Origin: Sulfobacillus thermotolerans | GTDB lineage: Bacteria; Bacillota; Sulfobacillia; Sulfobacillales; Sulfobacillaceae | Assembly (NCBI GenBank): GCA_002951815.1 | Contig: CP019454.1 | Location: forward strand, 1,302,001 to 1,366,000 | Direction: 5' to 3' | DNA length: 64,000 bases | Part shown: in pieces, positions 6,692 to 14,736 of the stretch | Layout of the letters: every line of letters begins with the position of its first letter | Position numbering within the stretch: position 1 is the stretch's first letter | The notes under the pieces: generated by a model | Seen by the model: only the letters and a program-made list of their open reading frames with translations | What the model was told of the DNA's origin: nothing | Database searches by the model: none | Position numbers and translations under genes: made by a program

Positions 6692-9400
6692 ATGCGAACA
6701 GATTTTGTGGTGTTGGATTTAGAAACCACGGGGCTTAATCCTGAAGGGGATCGCATTATTCAGGTGGCTATGCTACGTGAGATCAACGGTTGCGTCGAGC
6801 GTCTGGACTTTTTTGTCAATCCCGAACAACCCATACCGTCTTTTGTGAGACGATTGACCGGCTTTCAGGATATCGATTTTACTCTCTACCCTACGATTGA
6901 CCACGTCATCAATGAGGTTAGGGCGTTTATCGGGGATCGGCCGGTTGTGGGCCATCAAATCAGTTTTGATTTAGCGTTTTTAGCTAAGGTCGGTGTGAGG
7001 GTTGTCGATGCCATTGACACATTGGAATGGGCGCGCATTGCTTTGCCCATTCAAAGCAGTTACCGTCTAGAAAGTTTAGCGCCGGAAGATCATGGATTTC
7101 ATGATGCACGCAATGATGTCGAAGCAACGTATCACTTGGTCTACCGGATTCGTGAGGCTTTAAGCCAGTTGCCCAAGGAAACACAGGCGGATTTGCGGTA
7201 TCTATTGGGAAACGAGTGGGAATGGTGGGATGTGACCGACTCCGGGACAGCCTTTCATTCACCCCTGGATTTTCCCGTCGCCGAAGTGCCTCTGACGGGA
7301 GAATTACCTCAGATGACCCACGGGTATAATGCTCACGATTGGTTAACGGAGCGGTCGCCTATTGGCAAGAGTTTTAGCGCTTTTGAGCGAAGGCCCTCAC
7401 AAGAAACCATGTTGTCGGCAGTGGACCGGGCTTACGAGGACGGAACAATCCTGATGGTCGAGGCGGGAACCGGTACGGGCAAGAGCTTGGCATATTTAAC
7501 GCCGGCGTTGTTAGCCTCTCTTGGGCGTGGAGAACGGACCGTTATTGCGACATATACATTGGCATTGCAAGAACAATTGTGGAATAAAGACTTACCCGTC
7601 GCCCAGCAGCATCTGCCGGTGCGTTCCGCGATGGTGAAGGGGCGTGGGCAATATATTTGTTTGCTCAAAGCCGATGAATTGCGACAAACCACGACGATGC
7701 TTAACGAATCGCGGGGGCGCCGTTTGGCATTAGCCAGACTACTGACATTTATTGCATTGACGGACCGTGGAGACTTTGACGCTTTCAATCCCTCGTCTCA
7801 TGAGAGCAAACAATTGTGGCAAGATGTTTTGGCCGATCGCCATGCCTGCGCAGGTTCGCGTTGTGTCTATGCGGGATCGTGTTATATGCGTCTGGCCCGG
7901 CGTCAGGCCGAAACCAGTCACATTGTGGTCGTTAATCATGCGTTGCTGGCCGCCCACATGGCCACGCCAGGGGTTCTTCCAGACTTTGATCACGTCATCA
8001 TTGATGAAGCGCATCATTTTAGTGATGTTGTGGAGCGCGCATTTGGGATGGATGTGAATATTGTAGATTTTACCCAGGTCTTAGGGGAAATGGTGGCTCA
8101 TAATGGGCTCTTTGATCACTTGAAAGCTCATCCCGACTTATTTGGATTGGTGGAAACGGTACGGGATCAGGCCATGCAACTTAGAGATCGCTTGGCACGC
8201 GTGGAACAGGCCTTGCTGAGTCAAACCCCCCCGTCTGATTATGGGAGGCAGTCGGTGCGGGTGACGGAGGATCTCTACGCCCAATGGGCTGGTACCGGCA
8301 TTGATTCGGCGATTCAATCGTTGCGGTATACACTCGCGGCGGTGGCGCAAGTGTCTCGCGACATTTGGGCGTCCGCTGAAGCGATATTAGGTGATGCCGT
8401 GAAGACTGATGCAGGCTGGCTAAGATTTCAGAAGTGGGCAGAAGATGTCTATGATTTTAGCATTCACATGGATCAGTGGGGGCCGCCTCAAGAGGCCGTT
8501 GTGAGCTGGTGGGAGGCCCGACGATTAGACACAGAGCCTCAGGTTACGTTGCGCCAAGGGCCTGTGGATGTGTCGAAGTTAGTGAATGACACCCTATGGG
8601 AGAAGGTCAAAACAGGCGTTTTAACGTCAGCAACGTTAAGTATTGCGGGCGATTTTCAATATATGGCGCGGACGTTGGGAGTCCCGAAATCTCGTCTGCG
8701 GGCGATTCAGTTACCGTCGGCATTTGATTTGCGCCATAATAGCTGTTTGGCGATTCCCACTGACGCGCCAGATGTCAGTAATCCTCAGCATGTGCATGCG
8801 TTGGCACAATTTTTACTCGACGTGGTGCCCATTATTGAGGGAAGAACATTGGTGCTAACGACCTCACACAGGACGTTACGGGCGCTGGCCGATCTTATTC
8901 GTGATGAGTTGGAGGCTATAGGGATCATCACATTGGCGCAAGGGATTGATGGCCCTAGTGTGCGCTTAGTCTCTCAATTTAAGGAGACGCCGCGCTCTGT
9001 ATTGATTGGGGCATCAGGTTTGTGGGAAGGCGTGGATGTGCCGGGCCCGGGTCTTTCCCTGGTGGTGATGACGCGGTTACCGTTTGGTGCCCCGGGCGAA
9101 CCGCTCGAAGAAGCCCGGATGGAACGACTCCAAGCAGCTGGGAAATCAGCTTTTTACGCGCACACCTTGCCGAAAGCTGTATTGCGTTTCCAACAAGGCT
9201 TCGGCCGGCTATTGCGGACACGTCAGGACCGTGGAGTTGTTGTCGTCTTCGATCCACGTTTGATTACAAGTCGGTACGGAACCAAGTTTATTCAAGCGCT
9301 CGGGGGACCGCATCTTGAGACCCAGCCTCAAAGGGCTCTTGTGACGTGGATTAGGGAATTCTTTAAGGAGAAAGAAGGAGAGCAGGACCGTGAAATTTAA
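6692..9400 (+). CDS. dinG: DinG-family 5'-3' helicase with N-terminal DEDD exonuclease domain
   Basis: A 902-residue fusion. Residues 1-165 are a DnaQ-like exonuclease: L-D-L-E-T-T-G (motif I), G-H-Q-I-S-F-D (II) and H-D-A-R-N-D (III). The rest is an XPD/DinG superfamily 2 helicase with Walker A E-A-G-T-G-T-G-K-S near residue 258 and D-E-A-H near 437. Four cysteines between them (Q-Y-I-C at about 324, then A-C, R-C and S-C at about 386-397) fit the iron-sulphur cluster of XPD-like helicases. Many Bacillus DinG proteins have the exonuclease but have lost these cysteines, so keeping both is worth noting. Role: repair of stalled forks or R-loops. Its end overlaps surE by 11 bases. Confidence 0.9.
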   Translation: MRTDFVVLDLETTGLNPEGDRIIQVAMLREINGCVERLDFFVNPEQPIPSFVRRLTGFQDIDFTLYPTIDHVINEVRAFIGDRPVVGHQISFDLAFLAKVGVRVVDAIDTLEWARIALPIQSSYRLESLAPEDHGFHDARNDVEATYHLVYRIREALSQLPKETQADLRYLLGNEWEWWDVTDSGTAFHSPLDFPVAEVPLTGELPQMTHGYNAHDWLTERSPIGKSFSAFERRPSQETMLSAVDRAYEDGTILMVEAGTGTGKSLAYLTPALLASLGRGERTVIATYTLALQEQLWNKDLPVAQQHLPVRSAMVKGRGQYICLLKADELRQTTTMLNESRGRRLALARLLTFIALTDRGDFDAFNPSSHESKQLWQDVLADRHACAGSRCVYAGSCYMRLARRQAETSHIVVVNHALLAAHMATPGVLPDFDHVIIDEAHHFSDVVERAFGMDVNIVDFTQVLGEMVAHNGLFDHLKAHPDLFGLVETVRDQAMQLRDRLARVEQALLSQTPPSDYGRQSVRVTEDLYAQWAGTGIDSAIQSLRYTLAAVAQVSRDIWASAEAILGDAVKTDAGWLRFQKWAEDVYDFSIHMDQWGPPQEAVVSWWEARRLDTEPQVTLRQGPVDVSKLVNDTLWEKVKTGVLTSATLSIAGDFQYMARTLGVPKSRLRAIQLPSAFDLRHNSCLAIPTDAPDVSNPQHVHALAQFLLDVVPIIEGRTLVLTTSHRTLRALADLIRDELEAIGIITLAQGIDGPSVRLVSQFKETPRSVLIGASGLWEGVDVPGPGLSLVVMTRLPFGAPGEPLEEARMERLQAAGKSAFYAHTLPKAVLRFQQGFGRLLRTRQDRGVVVVFDPRLITSRYGTKFIQALGGPHLETQPQRALVTWIREFFKEKEGEQDREI

Positions 9401-10181
9401 CCGGATTCTTGTGACAAATGACGACGGCATTGGAGCGGAGGGCATTAAGCTGCTGACGGGCATGCTCAGTGCCGTGGCTCGGGTTTACGTGGTGGCGCCT
9501 GAATTGGAGCGCAGTGCCATGGGTCATGCTATCACCATGCACAAACCGTTGCACGCAACGCCCGTTGAAATAGAAGGCGCCACGCAAGCGTGGCGCATTA
9601 ATGGAACACCCGCGGATTGTGCAAAATTGGGGGTGGAAGCGCTTTTGCCTGCGCGGCCTGACCTCTTGCTGTCAGGCATTAACCATGGGTCCAATTTAGG
9701 ACGGGACATTTATTACTCCGGGACCGTATCTGCCGCCATGGAAGGGATGTTTTTGGGCGTTCCCTCCATGGCTTTGTCTTATGCAGGAGATGATCGCGAG
9801 GGGCTAGAGTGGTCGGCTAGGTTTGTGAGATGGTGGGTGACCCAATCGGAATTTATTCAGCCCCCGAATGGCATGTTATACAATGTGAATTTTCCGCAAT
9901 GGAATCATCAGCCTCCTCATCAGATGGTGTGGGTGAGATTAGGGCAGCGCAGGTATTCTAATGATTTCCACAAGCGTATTGATCCGCGCGGCCGTGCGTA
10001 TTATTGGATGGCAGGAAGGCCGCACGACGCTATCCAGGAAACCGATACCGATGTGGGGGCATTGGCTGGGGGGATGATAACAGTGACACCGCTGCAAATG
10101 GATGCGACGGCCTATCCATTCATTGCGGACAAAGAGGCGTTACCTATTCCGTCTCAGCTTGGCGAAGGCTTGTGGCCATGA
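9390..10181 (+). CDS. surE: 5'/3'-nucleotidase SurE
   Basis: Dephosphorylates nucleoside 5'- and 3'-monophosphates and helps survival in stationary phase. The 263-residue protein has the metal site T-N-D-D-G near the N-terminus, the S-G-I-N-H-G-S-N block with its metal-binding Asn at about residue 94, and Y-S-G-T-V-S-A-A. The GTG start at 9390 follows AAGGAGAG and lies inside the end of dinG, so translation is coupled. The 3' end runs 38 bases into a convergent minus-strand gene. Confidence 0.93.
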   Translation: MKFNRILVTNDDGIGAEGIKLLTGMLSAVARVYVVAPELERSAMGHAITMHKPLHATPVEIEGATQAWRINGTPADCAKLGVEALLPARPDLLLSGINHGSNLGRDIYYSGTVSAAMEGMFLGVPSMALSYAGDDREGLEWSARFVRWWVTQSEFIQPPNGMLYNVNFPQWNHQPPHQMVWVRLGQRRYSNDFHKRIDPRGRAYYWMAGRPHDAIQETDTDVGALAGGMITVTPLQMDATAYPFIADKEALPIPSQLGEGLWP

Positions 10182-10626
10182 TTGCCATCGTTTGATCAGG
10201 AGCAGATTGGCCGTCATACCAAGAAATGACTTGAACCATCAAACATCCGGTGGGGCTATCGTAGCGCACAATTAAGCCTGGGATAAAAACGTTCGCGACG
10301 GATTGGCTGTCTAAATGCTCCGTGCTATCTAGTACAAATACGCCATGTGCTACGGAGGGCCACAGTCCTCCTAGCTTTTCTTGAAATACACGAAGTGACA
10401 AGTCTGCGGCCACCTCAATGTGCCACCATGTGCGCGGCGCACCGCATGGCGTGACAATCATGTGGCAACTTGACCGGGAGCCTTTACCGCTTAATGGCTG
10501 GAATTGTTGGCGCCGTGCTGGGCACGCTTGTAGATGATGGGCCATGCCCGATTCCTGTCGAATCTTCTTGCAAAAATTACACTGTCCTAAACTGTCGTGG
10601 GCAATATTTAACTGAGGTCTCGCCAT
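10144..10626 (-). CDS. Zinc-finger protein of pRiA4b ORF-3-like type (hypothetical)
   Basis: A 160-residue protein with an N-terminal C-x2-C-x12-H-x4-C finger (C-N-F-C-K-K … H-H-L-Q-A-C), followed by a domain reading W-W-H-I-E-V-A-A-D and L-G-G-L-W-P. It resembles hypothetical proteins annotated as plasmid pRiA4b ORF-3-like, in which a small finger precedes a W-x-H-(I/L)-E-V domain. Function is unknown. I take ATG at 10624-10626 as the start since GGGGAGA precedes it by 4-5 bases; the GTG five codons upstream would bury that site. It is convergent with surE, overlapping by 38 bases, and has no operon partner. Confidence 0.65.
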   Translation of the reverse strand: MARPQLNIAHDSLGQCNFCKKIRQESGMAHHLQACPARRQQFQPLSGKGSRSSCHMIVTPCGAPRTWWHIEVAADLSLRVFQEKLGGLWPSVAHGVFVLDSTEHLDSQSVANVFIPGLIVRYDSPTGCLMVQVISWYDGQSAPDQTMAIMATSLRQAETE

Positions 10627-10756
10627 AAAATCTCCCCGCACGTAATCATAATTGTCATTTGAGTGTAACGTCTCAGATAAAGGCTGTCTAGGTGGGAAAA
10701 GGTTCCGCTATAACTTGTGTTAGTCGCGGACAGTCTAAAGACGAGGGGGGCTGATT

Positions 10757-10963
10757 ATGGCTGAAGGCAAGAAACCAGTGGAACCAGGCTCAGAAGAGGC
10801 GTTAGATGACCTCAAAGAAGAGGTGGCGGAGGATTTAGGATTGGATGATGATATTCGGGAGCGGGGTTGGGGAAACATGACGACTCGCGAAGTCGGGAAA
10901 ATTGGCGGGAACATGGTTCGTCGCCTTGTCAAAAGTGCCGAGCAACAGATGTCTAAGGAATAA
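10757..10963 (+). CDS. Small acid-soluble spore protein, alpha/beta family, SspF-like
   Basis: A 68-residue DNA-coating spore protein. E-E-V-A-E-D-L-G-L matches the GPR protease-cleavage region of the alpha/beta family, G-W-G-N-M matches the G-W-G-E-I motif specific to SspF, and the second helix is G-K-I-G-G-N-M-V-R-R-L-V-K-S-A-E-Q-Q. These proteins saturate forespore DNA and protect it from UV and heat. The start ATG at 10757 follows GAGGGGGG. A monocistronic unit is implied by the rho-independent terminator directly after the stop. Expression by sigma-G is expected for the family, but I could not place a convincing promoter. Confidence 0.9.
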   Translation: MAEGKKPVEPGSEEALDDLKEEVAEDLGLDDDIRERGWGNMTTREVGKIGGNMVRRLVKSAEQQMSKE

Positions 10964-10968
10964 ACGTA

Positions 10969-10999
10969 AACGCCGGCTTAGGTCGGCGTTTTTTTTTTT
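10969..10999 (+). terminator. Rho-independent terminator after SASP gene
   Basis: A 7-bp stem AACGCCG/CGGCGTT with an 8-base loop is followed by an uninterrupted run of T. It begins 6 bases after the SASP stop codon. Confidence 0.9.
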
Positions 11000-11075
11000 C
11001 GAAAATGTCGTCCTCGTCCTGTCATCGAACGGTTATACGCCGCGTAGGTTGTCTTAGGAGAGGAGACGAGGTCAG

Positions 11076-11432
11076 GTGAGCGTAGGCGTTATCTTAAGAG
11101 GCGTGTTAGCCGGTTTTGTGGCGGCAGCCCTAGTGGCTTTTATTTTAGCCTTAGTGGATTATAATACGACCCTAGCTGGCTCTGTATTGTCAATCTTGTT
11201 ATGGGCCGCATTATTGGTGGTAACAGGAATCAGTGGATGGGTTGCAGGCCGAGGTGCTGAACATGCGGGGTGGATACACGGAAGTCTAGCGGCGTTGACA
11301 CTCTTTTTGGTAGGGAAAGTAATCGGAGAAAATGTTCATGTGGGTCAGGGAGGCCCGTTATGGGTCGGACTGGTTGCGGCATTGATTGCGGGAATGATTG
11401 GCGGGATGTGGGGATATAGTATGCAATATTAG
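11076..11432 (+). CDS. TIGR04086/YrzE-family four-helix membrane protein
   Basis: A 118-residue, very hydrophobic protein with four predicted membrane helices (about residues 6-26, 33-55, 66-84, 92-114) separated by glycine-rich turns. The pattern L-R-G-V-L-A-G and the closing G-M-I-G-G-M-W-G fit the TIGR04086/YrzE family found in spore formers. No function is established. The GTG start at 11076 follows AGGAGAGGAG. It stands alone between the SASP terminator and the next ribosome binding site. Confidence 0.7.
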   Translation: MSVGVILRGVLAGFVAAALVAFILALVDYNTTLAGSVLSILLWAALLVVTGISGWVAGRGAEHAGWIHGSLAALTLFLVGKVIGENVHVGQGGPLWVGLVAALIAGMIGGMWGYSMQY

Positions 11433-11488
11433 GCCGTCTGAATAAAATCTCGCTTTTGGTGCATTCTGGTAATTGAGGAGGATGCACA

Positions 11489-12850
11489 ATGGCGGGAATC
11501 ATTTCTTCAACCATGCTTTCAGCGGCTCTATCATTGTCCTTATTGGCGCCCAACACTATTCCGCAGAGTTGGATACAAGGACATGATCCTGTAGCGGTGG
11601 CAACAGTCCAAGCGCAGCTGGATGTATTGGGTTATAATGCCGGCCCTCTGACCGGTCAGGTCACCCCAAATTTTTACCATAGTGTCGCAAATTTTGTAAC
11701 GCAATTCGGGATCGGTCCTAAGGCATCGTTCACGACGCAAGTTGCAGATATTGTCCATACCCTTCCGGCATTGCCCTCGTATGTATCGGGGGCGAGTGTG
11801 TTGGCTGTCCAGTCATGGCTTCAGGAGTGGAAGTTGTACCAGGGGGCCTTAAATGGGCGCATGTCACCGGCTCTTAGCCAATCGGTCAAAAAATTTCAAA
11901 CGATTGCGGGATTGTCCGCGACCGGTGTCTTAAATGGACCAACGTTATCAGCGTTAGCGCATTTGGCTACTGTCCGCGTTGCGGCGCATAAAAGATGGAC
12001 GTATGCGGCCCAGCCGGGTGATAAGATGCGCCTGTTGGCATGGGCAGCTGGCGTCCCCCTAAAGACGTTCGAAAGGGCTAATGCCGAACATGGAACTCTA
12101 TTGTGGGTGGGGCAACCGGTTGTTTTTTATCCTAAGGTTTCGGCACACACCAACCCCATCCAAAAACCAGATAAGCGAGCCTCGTCACCCCGCGTTAAAA
12201 TCCCGGCGCACAGGGATTTGAGCTCCGTTCAATCACAGCCCGCGGCTCAATCCTCCTCAGGATCCTCAACCCCCTCAACAGGGGTATTGAGCAATCTCCA
12301 ACCCATTGCGGCGTTCGTTCTATATGATCCCCAAAAGGCGGTAATTCAAGCGCTATTATCGGCCCAAAAACGTTATCCTCATGCCCTGATTGATGTGGCA
12401 ATCACTGGGGAGTGGGCCTTAACGCATACGCGTTTAATGAAAGCTTTGGCCAAATCAGGTAATGAAATCATCATGGACGGGTATTCAGGCGTCTCATTAA
12501 ACACATTGCCCGATTGGGGCATACGCCAAGAAGTCACATGGTCAGTTAAAGCGCTCTCGCAAACGACCGGGCAGACGCCCGTATTTATCAGCCAATCGGT
12601 ACCTTTTCAATCATCTGTCCTGGGCGAGATTGGCGCACAAAATGTTATTGCGCTCTCTCCTAGTGTTGTCGTAACCCAAAGTCATTGGGCGACGGTAATG
12701 GTACATGCCTTACTCGACCATCCTGAAGGTGTGGTGGGAAGTGTCTATGGTCCCCAATCGTCACAGGGCTGGGACAGGGTGTTCCAACGCTTAGCGACAG
12801 ATCATTTTGTCTTTTTGACATTAGGGCAAGTGTGGGCGAATGGGGGATAA
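11489..12850 (+). CDS. Secreted peptidoglycan-binding protein with degenerate NodB-like domain
   Basis: A 453-residue protein. After a hydrophobic N-terminus (about 5-20, with no basic n-region) come two PG_binding_1-like repeats (about 34-95 and 100-160), a LysM-like segment (about 170-215), a Ser/Pro/Gln linker (220-270) and a C-terminal domain (270-450) with the layout of a polysaccharide deacetylase. Where NodB enzymes have N-H-G/T-x-x-H, this one has M329-D330-G-Y-S-G, and no Asp-Asp is visible in the first motif, so it is probably catalytically dead. It may bind or scaffold cortex or cell wall. ATG at 11489 follows GAGGAGGA. The perfect inverted repeat at 12875-12903 lies downstream. 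Confidence 0.7.
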   Translation: MAGIISSTMLSAALSLSLLAPNTIPQSWIQGHDPVAVATVQAQLDVLGYNAGPLTGQVTPNFYHSVANFVTQFGIGPKASFTTQVADIVHTLPALPSYVSGASVLAVQSWLQEWKLYQGALNGRMSPALSQSVKKFQTIAGLSATGVLNGPTLSALAHLATVRVAAHKRWTYAAQPGDKMRLLAWAAGVPLKTFERANAEHGTLLWVGQPVVFYPKVSAHTNPIQKPDKRASSPRVKIPAHRDLSSVQSQPAAQSSSGSSTPSTGVLSNLQPIAAFVLYDPQKAVIQALLSAQKRYPHALIDVAITGEWALTHTRLMKALAKSGNEIIMDGYSGVSLNTLPDWGIRQEVTWSVKALSQTTGQTPVFISQSVPFQSSVLGEIGAQNVIALSPSVVVTQSHWATVMVHALLDHPEGVVGSVYGPQSSQGWDRVFQRLATDHFVFLTLGQVWANGG

Positions 12851-12874
12851 TTTCATGATGGCCCGTACATATTA

Positions 12875-12903
12875 CTCCCAGATGGCTAAGCACCATCTGG
12901 GAG
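12875..12903. terminator. Bidirectional hairpin between convergent genes
   Basis: A perfect 11-bp stem (CTCCCAGATGG / CCATCTGGGAG) with a 7-base loop sits midway between the ends of the 11489-12850 gene and the minus-strand SASP gene. Neither side has a long T run, so termination strength is uncertain, but position and symmetry suggest it serves both strands. Confidence 0.55.
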
Positions 12904-12918
12904 GGTTGGATTCAAGAT

Positions 12919-13143
12919 TTAGTCCGAGCGAGACGATAAGGATTCTTCGGCTTGGCGGATCATGACCTTCACCATGTTTCCGCCAATCTTGCCGCCAATA
13001 CGTCCGAGTTGACGCGATGGCATATCGGCCCATCCTTTCGTGAGGATTTCATCAGTTAATCCTAAGTCTTCCGCCACTTCATATTTAAATTGATCGCGGA
13101 TTTGGGGCGATAACAATGACGGTCCTTGCTTACGGCGCGCCAT
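12919..13143 (-). CDS. Small acid-soluble spore protein, alpha/beta family, SspF-like
   Basis: A 74-residue second SspF-type SASP. It shares F-K-Y-E-V-A-E-D-L-G-L (GPR-cleavage region), G-W-A-D-M and the C-terminal helix G-G-N-M-V-K-V-M-I-R-Q-A-E-E-S-L with the family, and starts M-A-R-R-K like B. subtilis SspF. Compared with the 10757 paralogue it has an extra G-R-I-G-G-K turn before the G-G-N-M-V helix. ATG at 13143 is preceded by GGGAGGA. A sigma-G-like minus-10 lies about 40 bases upstream, so forespore expression is likely. Confidence 0.9.
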   Translation of the reverse strand: MARRKQGPSLLSPQIRDQFKYEVAEDLGLTDEILTKGWADMPSRQLGRIGGKIGGNMVKVMIRQAEESLSSRSD

Positions 13144-13180
13144 AATGCATTCCTCCCTTGTGGATTATTGATGACGTCAT

Positions 13181-13187
13181 TAGTATG
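13181..13187 (-). promoter_or_regulatory. Candidate sigma-G minus-10 for the SASP gene
   Basis: On the minus strand this reads CATACTA, the consensus sigma-G minus-10, 37 bases before the start codon of the SASP gene. The minus-35 at 17-18 bases further up (AACATG/ACATGC) is a poor match, so only the minus-10 half is convincing. Confidence 0.5.
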
Positions 13188-13334
13188 CCGAAAACACTCT
13201 TCGGGCATGTTAGGATGATCATGACACAACAAGCCACATTTCCCGGGCATAAGTTCCGATCCTTCTTTAATGTGTGGCGAACCTGCTATAATAATTTAAA
13301 CAACGGCAAGAGACTGTAAGTGGAGGCGTCACGG

Positions 13335-13529
13335 ATGAAGGTATCAGCAGACCATGAAAAACTTGTCGCGCTGGGGCAACGGCGGTTTAATGGGTTTACC
13401 CCATATCAAGTGGTTACATTTCTCAATCAAGTGTTAAAGGAGCGCGGTGTTATCTTCGGCCTGCGGCAGCTAGGGGAGGACAACGAGCTGACTATCTACG
13501 ATATTACTGATAATGCCGGCCAGCCCTAA
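13335..13529 (+). CDS. YpmA-like (DUF4264) small protein
   Basis: A 64-residue soluble protein. The central pattern V-V-x-F-L-N-Q-V-L-K-x-R-G-V-I-F-G-L and the closing L-T-I-Y-D match the layout of the DUF4264/YpmA family of Firmicutes (L-N-x-x-L-K…M-F-G-L…T-I-Y). No function is known. The start is ATG at 13335 because GGAGG lies 8 bases before it; the GTG at 13320 contains that site. Its last 17 bases overlap the Nudix gene. Confidence 0.65.
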   Translation: MKVSADHEKLVALGQRRFNGFTPYQVVTFLNQVLKERGVIFGLRQLGEDNELTIYDITDNAGQP

Positions 13530-13926
13530 AATTGGAGTAGCCGCCGCCATTTTAAATCACCAGGGCGAACTCCTCATCGTGCAGCGTGGCCATCCGCCCG
13601 AACAAGGATTATGGGCCTTGCCTGGAGGCCGTGTGGAGTGGGGCGAATCGCTTGCCGGAGCCTTGTGTCGTGAGATTTCGGAAGAAGTGCATTTGCATAT
13701 TGCTCCGGGACCGTTGTTGCATGTAGCAGAAATTGTGACGCCAACGGTCCATTTTATTGTGTTGGATTACGCGGCCACGGTAATAGGCCAGGAGAGTCTC
13801 CGCCCAGACTCAGATGCGCTGTCGGCGTGTTGGATTTCTCCCCAAGACATCGGTTCACGAGATTGGGCTGCAGGGATGGACCAGTTCTTTGCCTCAAAGG
13901 CTGTACGAGATTATTTATGTCTGTGA
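13513..13926 (+). CDS. Nudix hydrolase
   Basis: A 137-residue Nudix-fold pyrophosphohydrolase. The Nudix box starts at G-G-R-V-E-W-G-E and closes with R-E-I-S-E-E-V-H, fitting G-x5-E-x7-R-E-U-x-E-E-x with His in place of the usual final Gly. Such enzymes remove damaged or excess nucleotides or cofactors; the substrate is not evident. ATG at 13513 lies within the end of the YpmA-like gene, and its own end overlaps the lipoprotein gene by 10 bases, so the three genes form a tightly coupled group. Confidence 0.85.
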   Translation: MPASPKIGVAAAILNHQGELLIVQRGHPPEQGLWALPGGRVEWGESLAGALCREISEEVHLHIAPGPLLHVAEIVTPTVHFIVLDYAATVIGQESLRPDSDALSACWISPQDIGSRDWAAGMDQFFASKAVRDYLCL

Positions 13927-14705
13927 ATTTAAAATGGGCCATGGCTGCGGCGGCATTACTCATGATACTCTCCGGGTGTGGTTCGAATAACTACTTAGTG
14001 CCTCCAGGAGCTCACGCGAATAATGGTCAGATTGCGGCTGACCAGCAAGCGGTTGAAGAGCGGTACCAGGCCTTGCAGTTTAACTTGCAGCGGGCGGTAG
14101 CCACCGAAGAAAGTGCGTTGGTGAAAGACCCGACTTGGGCAGCCGGGTATAGTCGTCTGGGGCAGCTTTTCTGGGATGCGGATCAACCTCATGCTGCACT
14201 GAAAGAAGCGCAGCGAGCATGTGCTTTGGCCCCCAAGAGCCAGACCTATTGGAATAATTTAGGGGGAATGGCGGTGAGTATGCAGCAGTGGTCATTGGCA
14301 CGCCATGCCTATCACCATACTTTGCACTTAGACCCCGCTAATTGGCAAGCCATGGTGGGACTAGGGCAAATTGCTGTGGCTTTGCATCAATGGAATAATG
14401 CCCGGGTTCTTGCTGACAAGGCATTAGCGGTAGCGGGACCACAAGGTCCCATTTACGTGTTATTTGGTGAAGTCGCTCAAAATGCCAATGACTGGACGAC
14501 AGCGGCGACGTATTATCGCAATGCGATTGCTGCGAATCCCGCCTGGTGGGAAGGTTATTATGACATGGCGATTGTCGACGTGCATTGGGGTGAAATCGCG
14601 CAAGCCGAGAGTAATATTCGTCAAGCATTGCATGACAATCCCGATAGTGCGGCACCGTGGATCTTACTGCAGTCTTTGCCTCAGACCAGTTCCACCCGCC
14701 CATAA
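13917..14705 (+). CDS. TPR-repeat lipoprotein
   Basis: A 262-residue exported protein. The start at ATG 13917 gives a signal peptide with a hydrophobic core and a clear lipobox L-S-G-C (Cys at about residue 21), which a longer upstream frame would hide. After a short linker come four to five tetratricopeptide repeats (about residues 75-250), recognisable by repeated W/G-x-x-L-G and A-x-x-A-x-x-x-x-P periods. TPR lipoproteins usually hold protein complexes together at the membrane. No ribosome binding site is obvious; translation is probably coupled to the overlapping Nudix gene. Confidence 0.78.
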   Translation: MSVNLKWAMAAAALLMILSGCGSNNYLVPPGAHANNGQIAADQQAVEERYQALQFNLQRAVATEESALVKDPTWAAGYSRLGQLFWDADQPHAALKEAQRACALAPKSQTYWNNLGGMAVSMQQWSLARHAYHHTLHLDPANWQAMVGLGQIAVALHQWNNARVLADKALAVAGPQGPIYVLFGEVAQNANDWTTAATYYRNAIAANPAWWEGYYDMAIVDVHWGEIAQAESNIRQALHDNPDSAAPWILLQSLPQTSSTRP

Positions 14706-14736
14706 TCACCCAAGCGGGTGAAGGAGGAAAAAGTTT

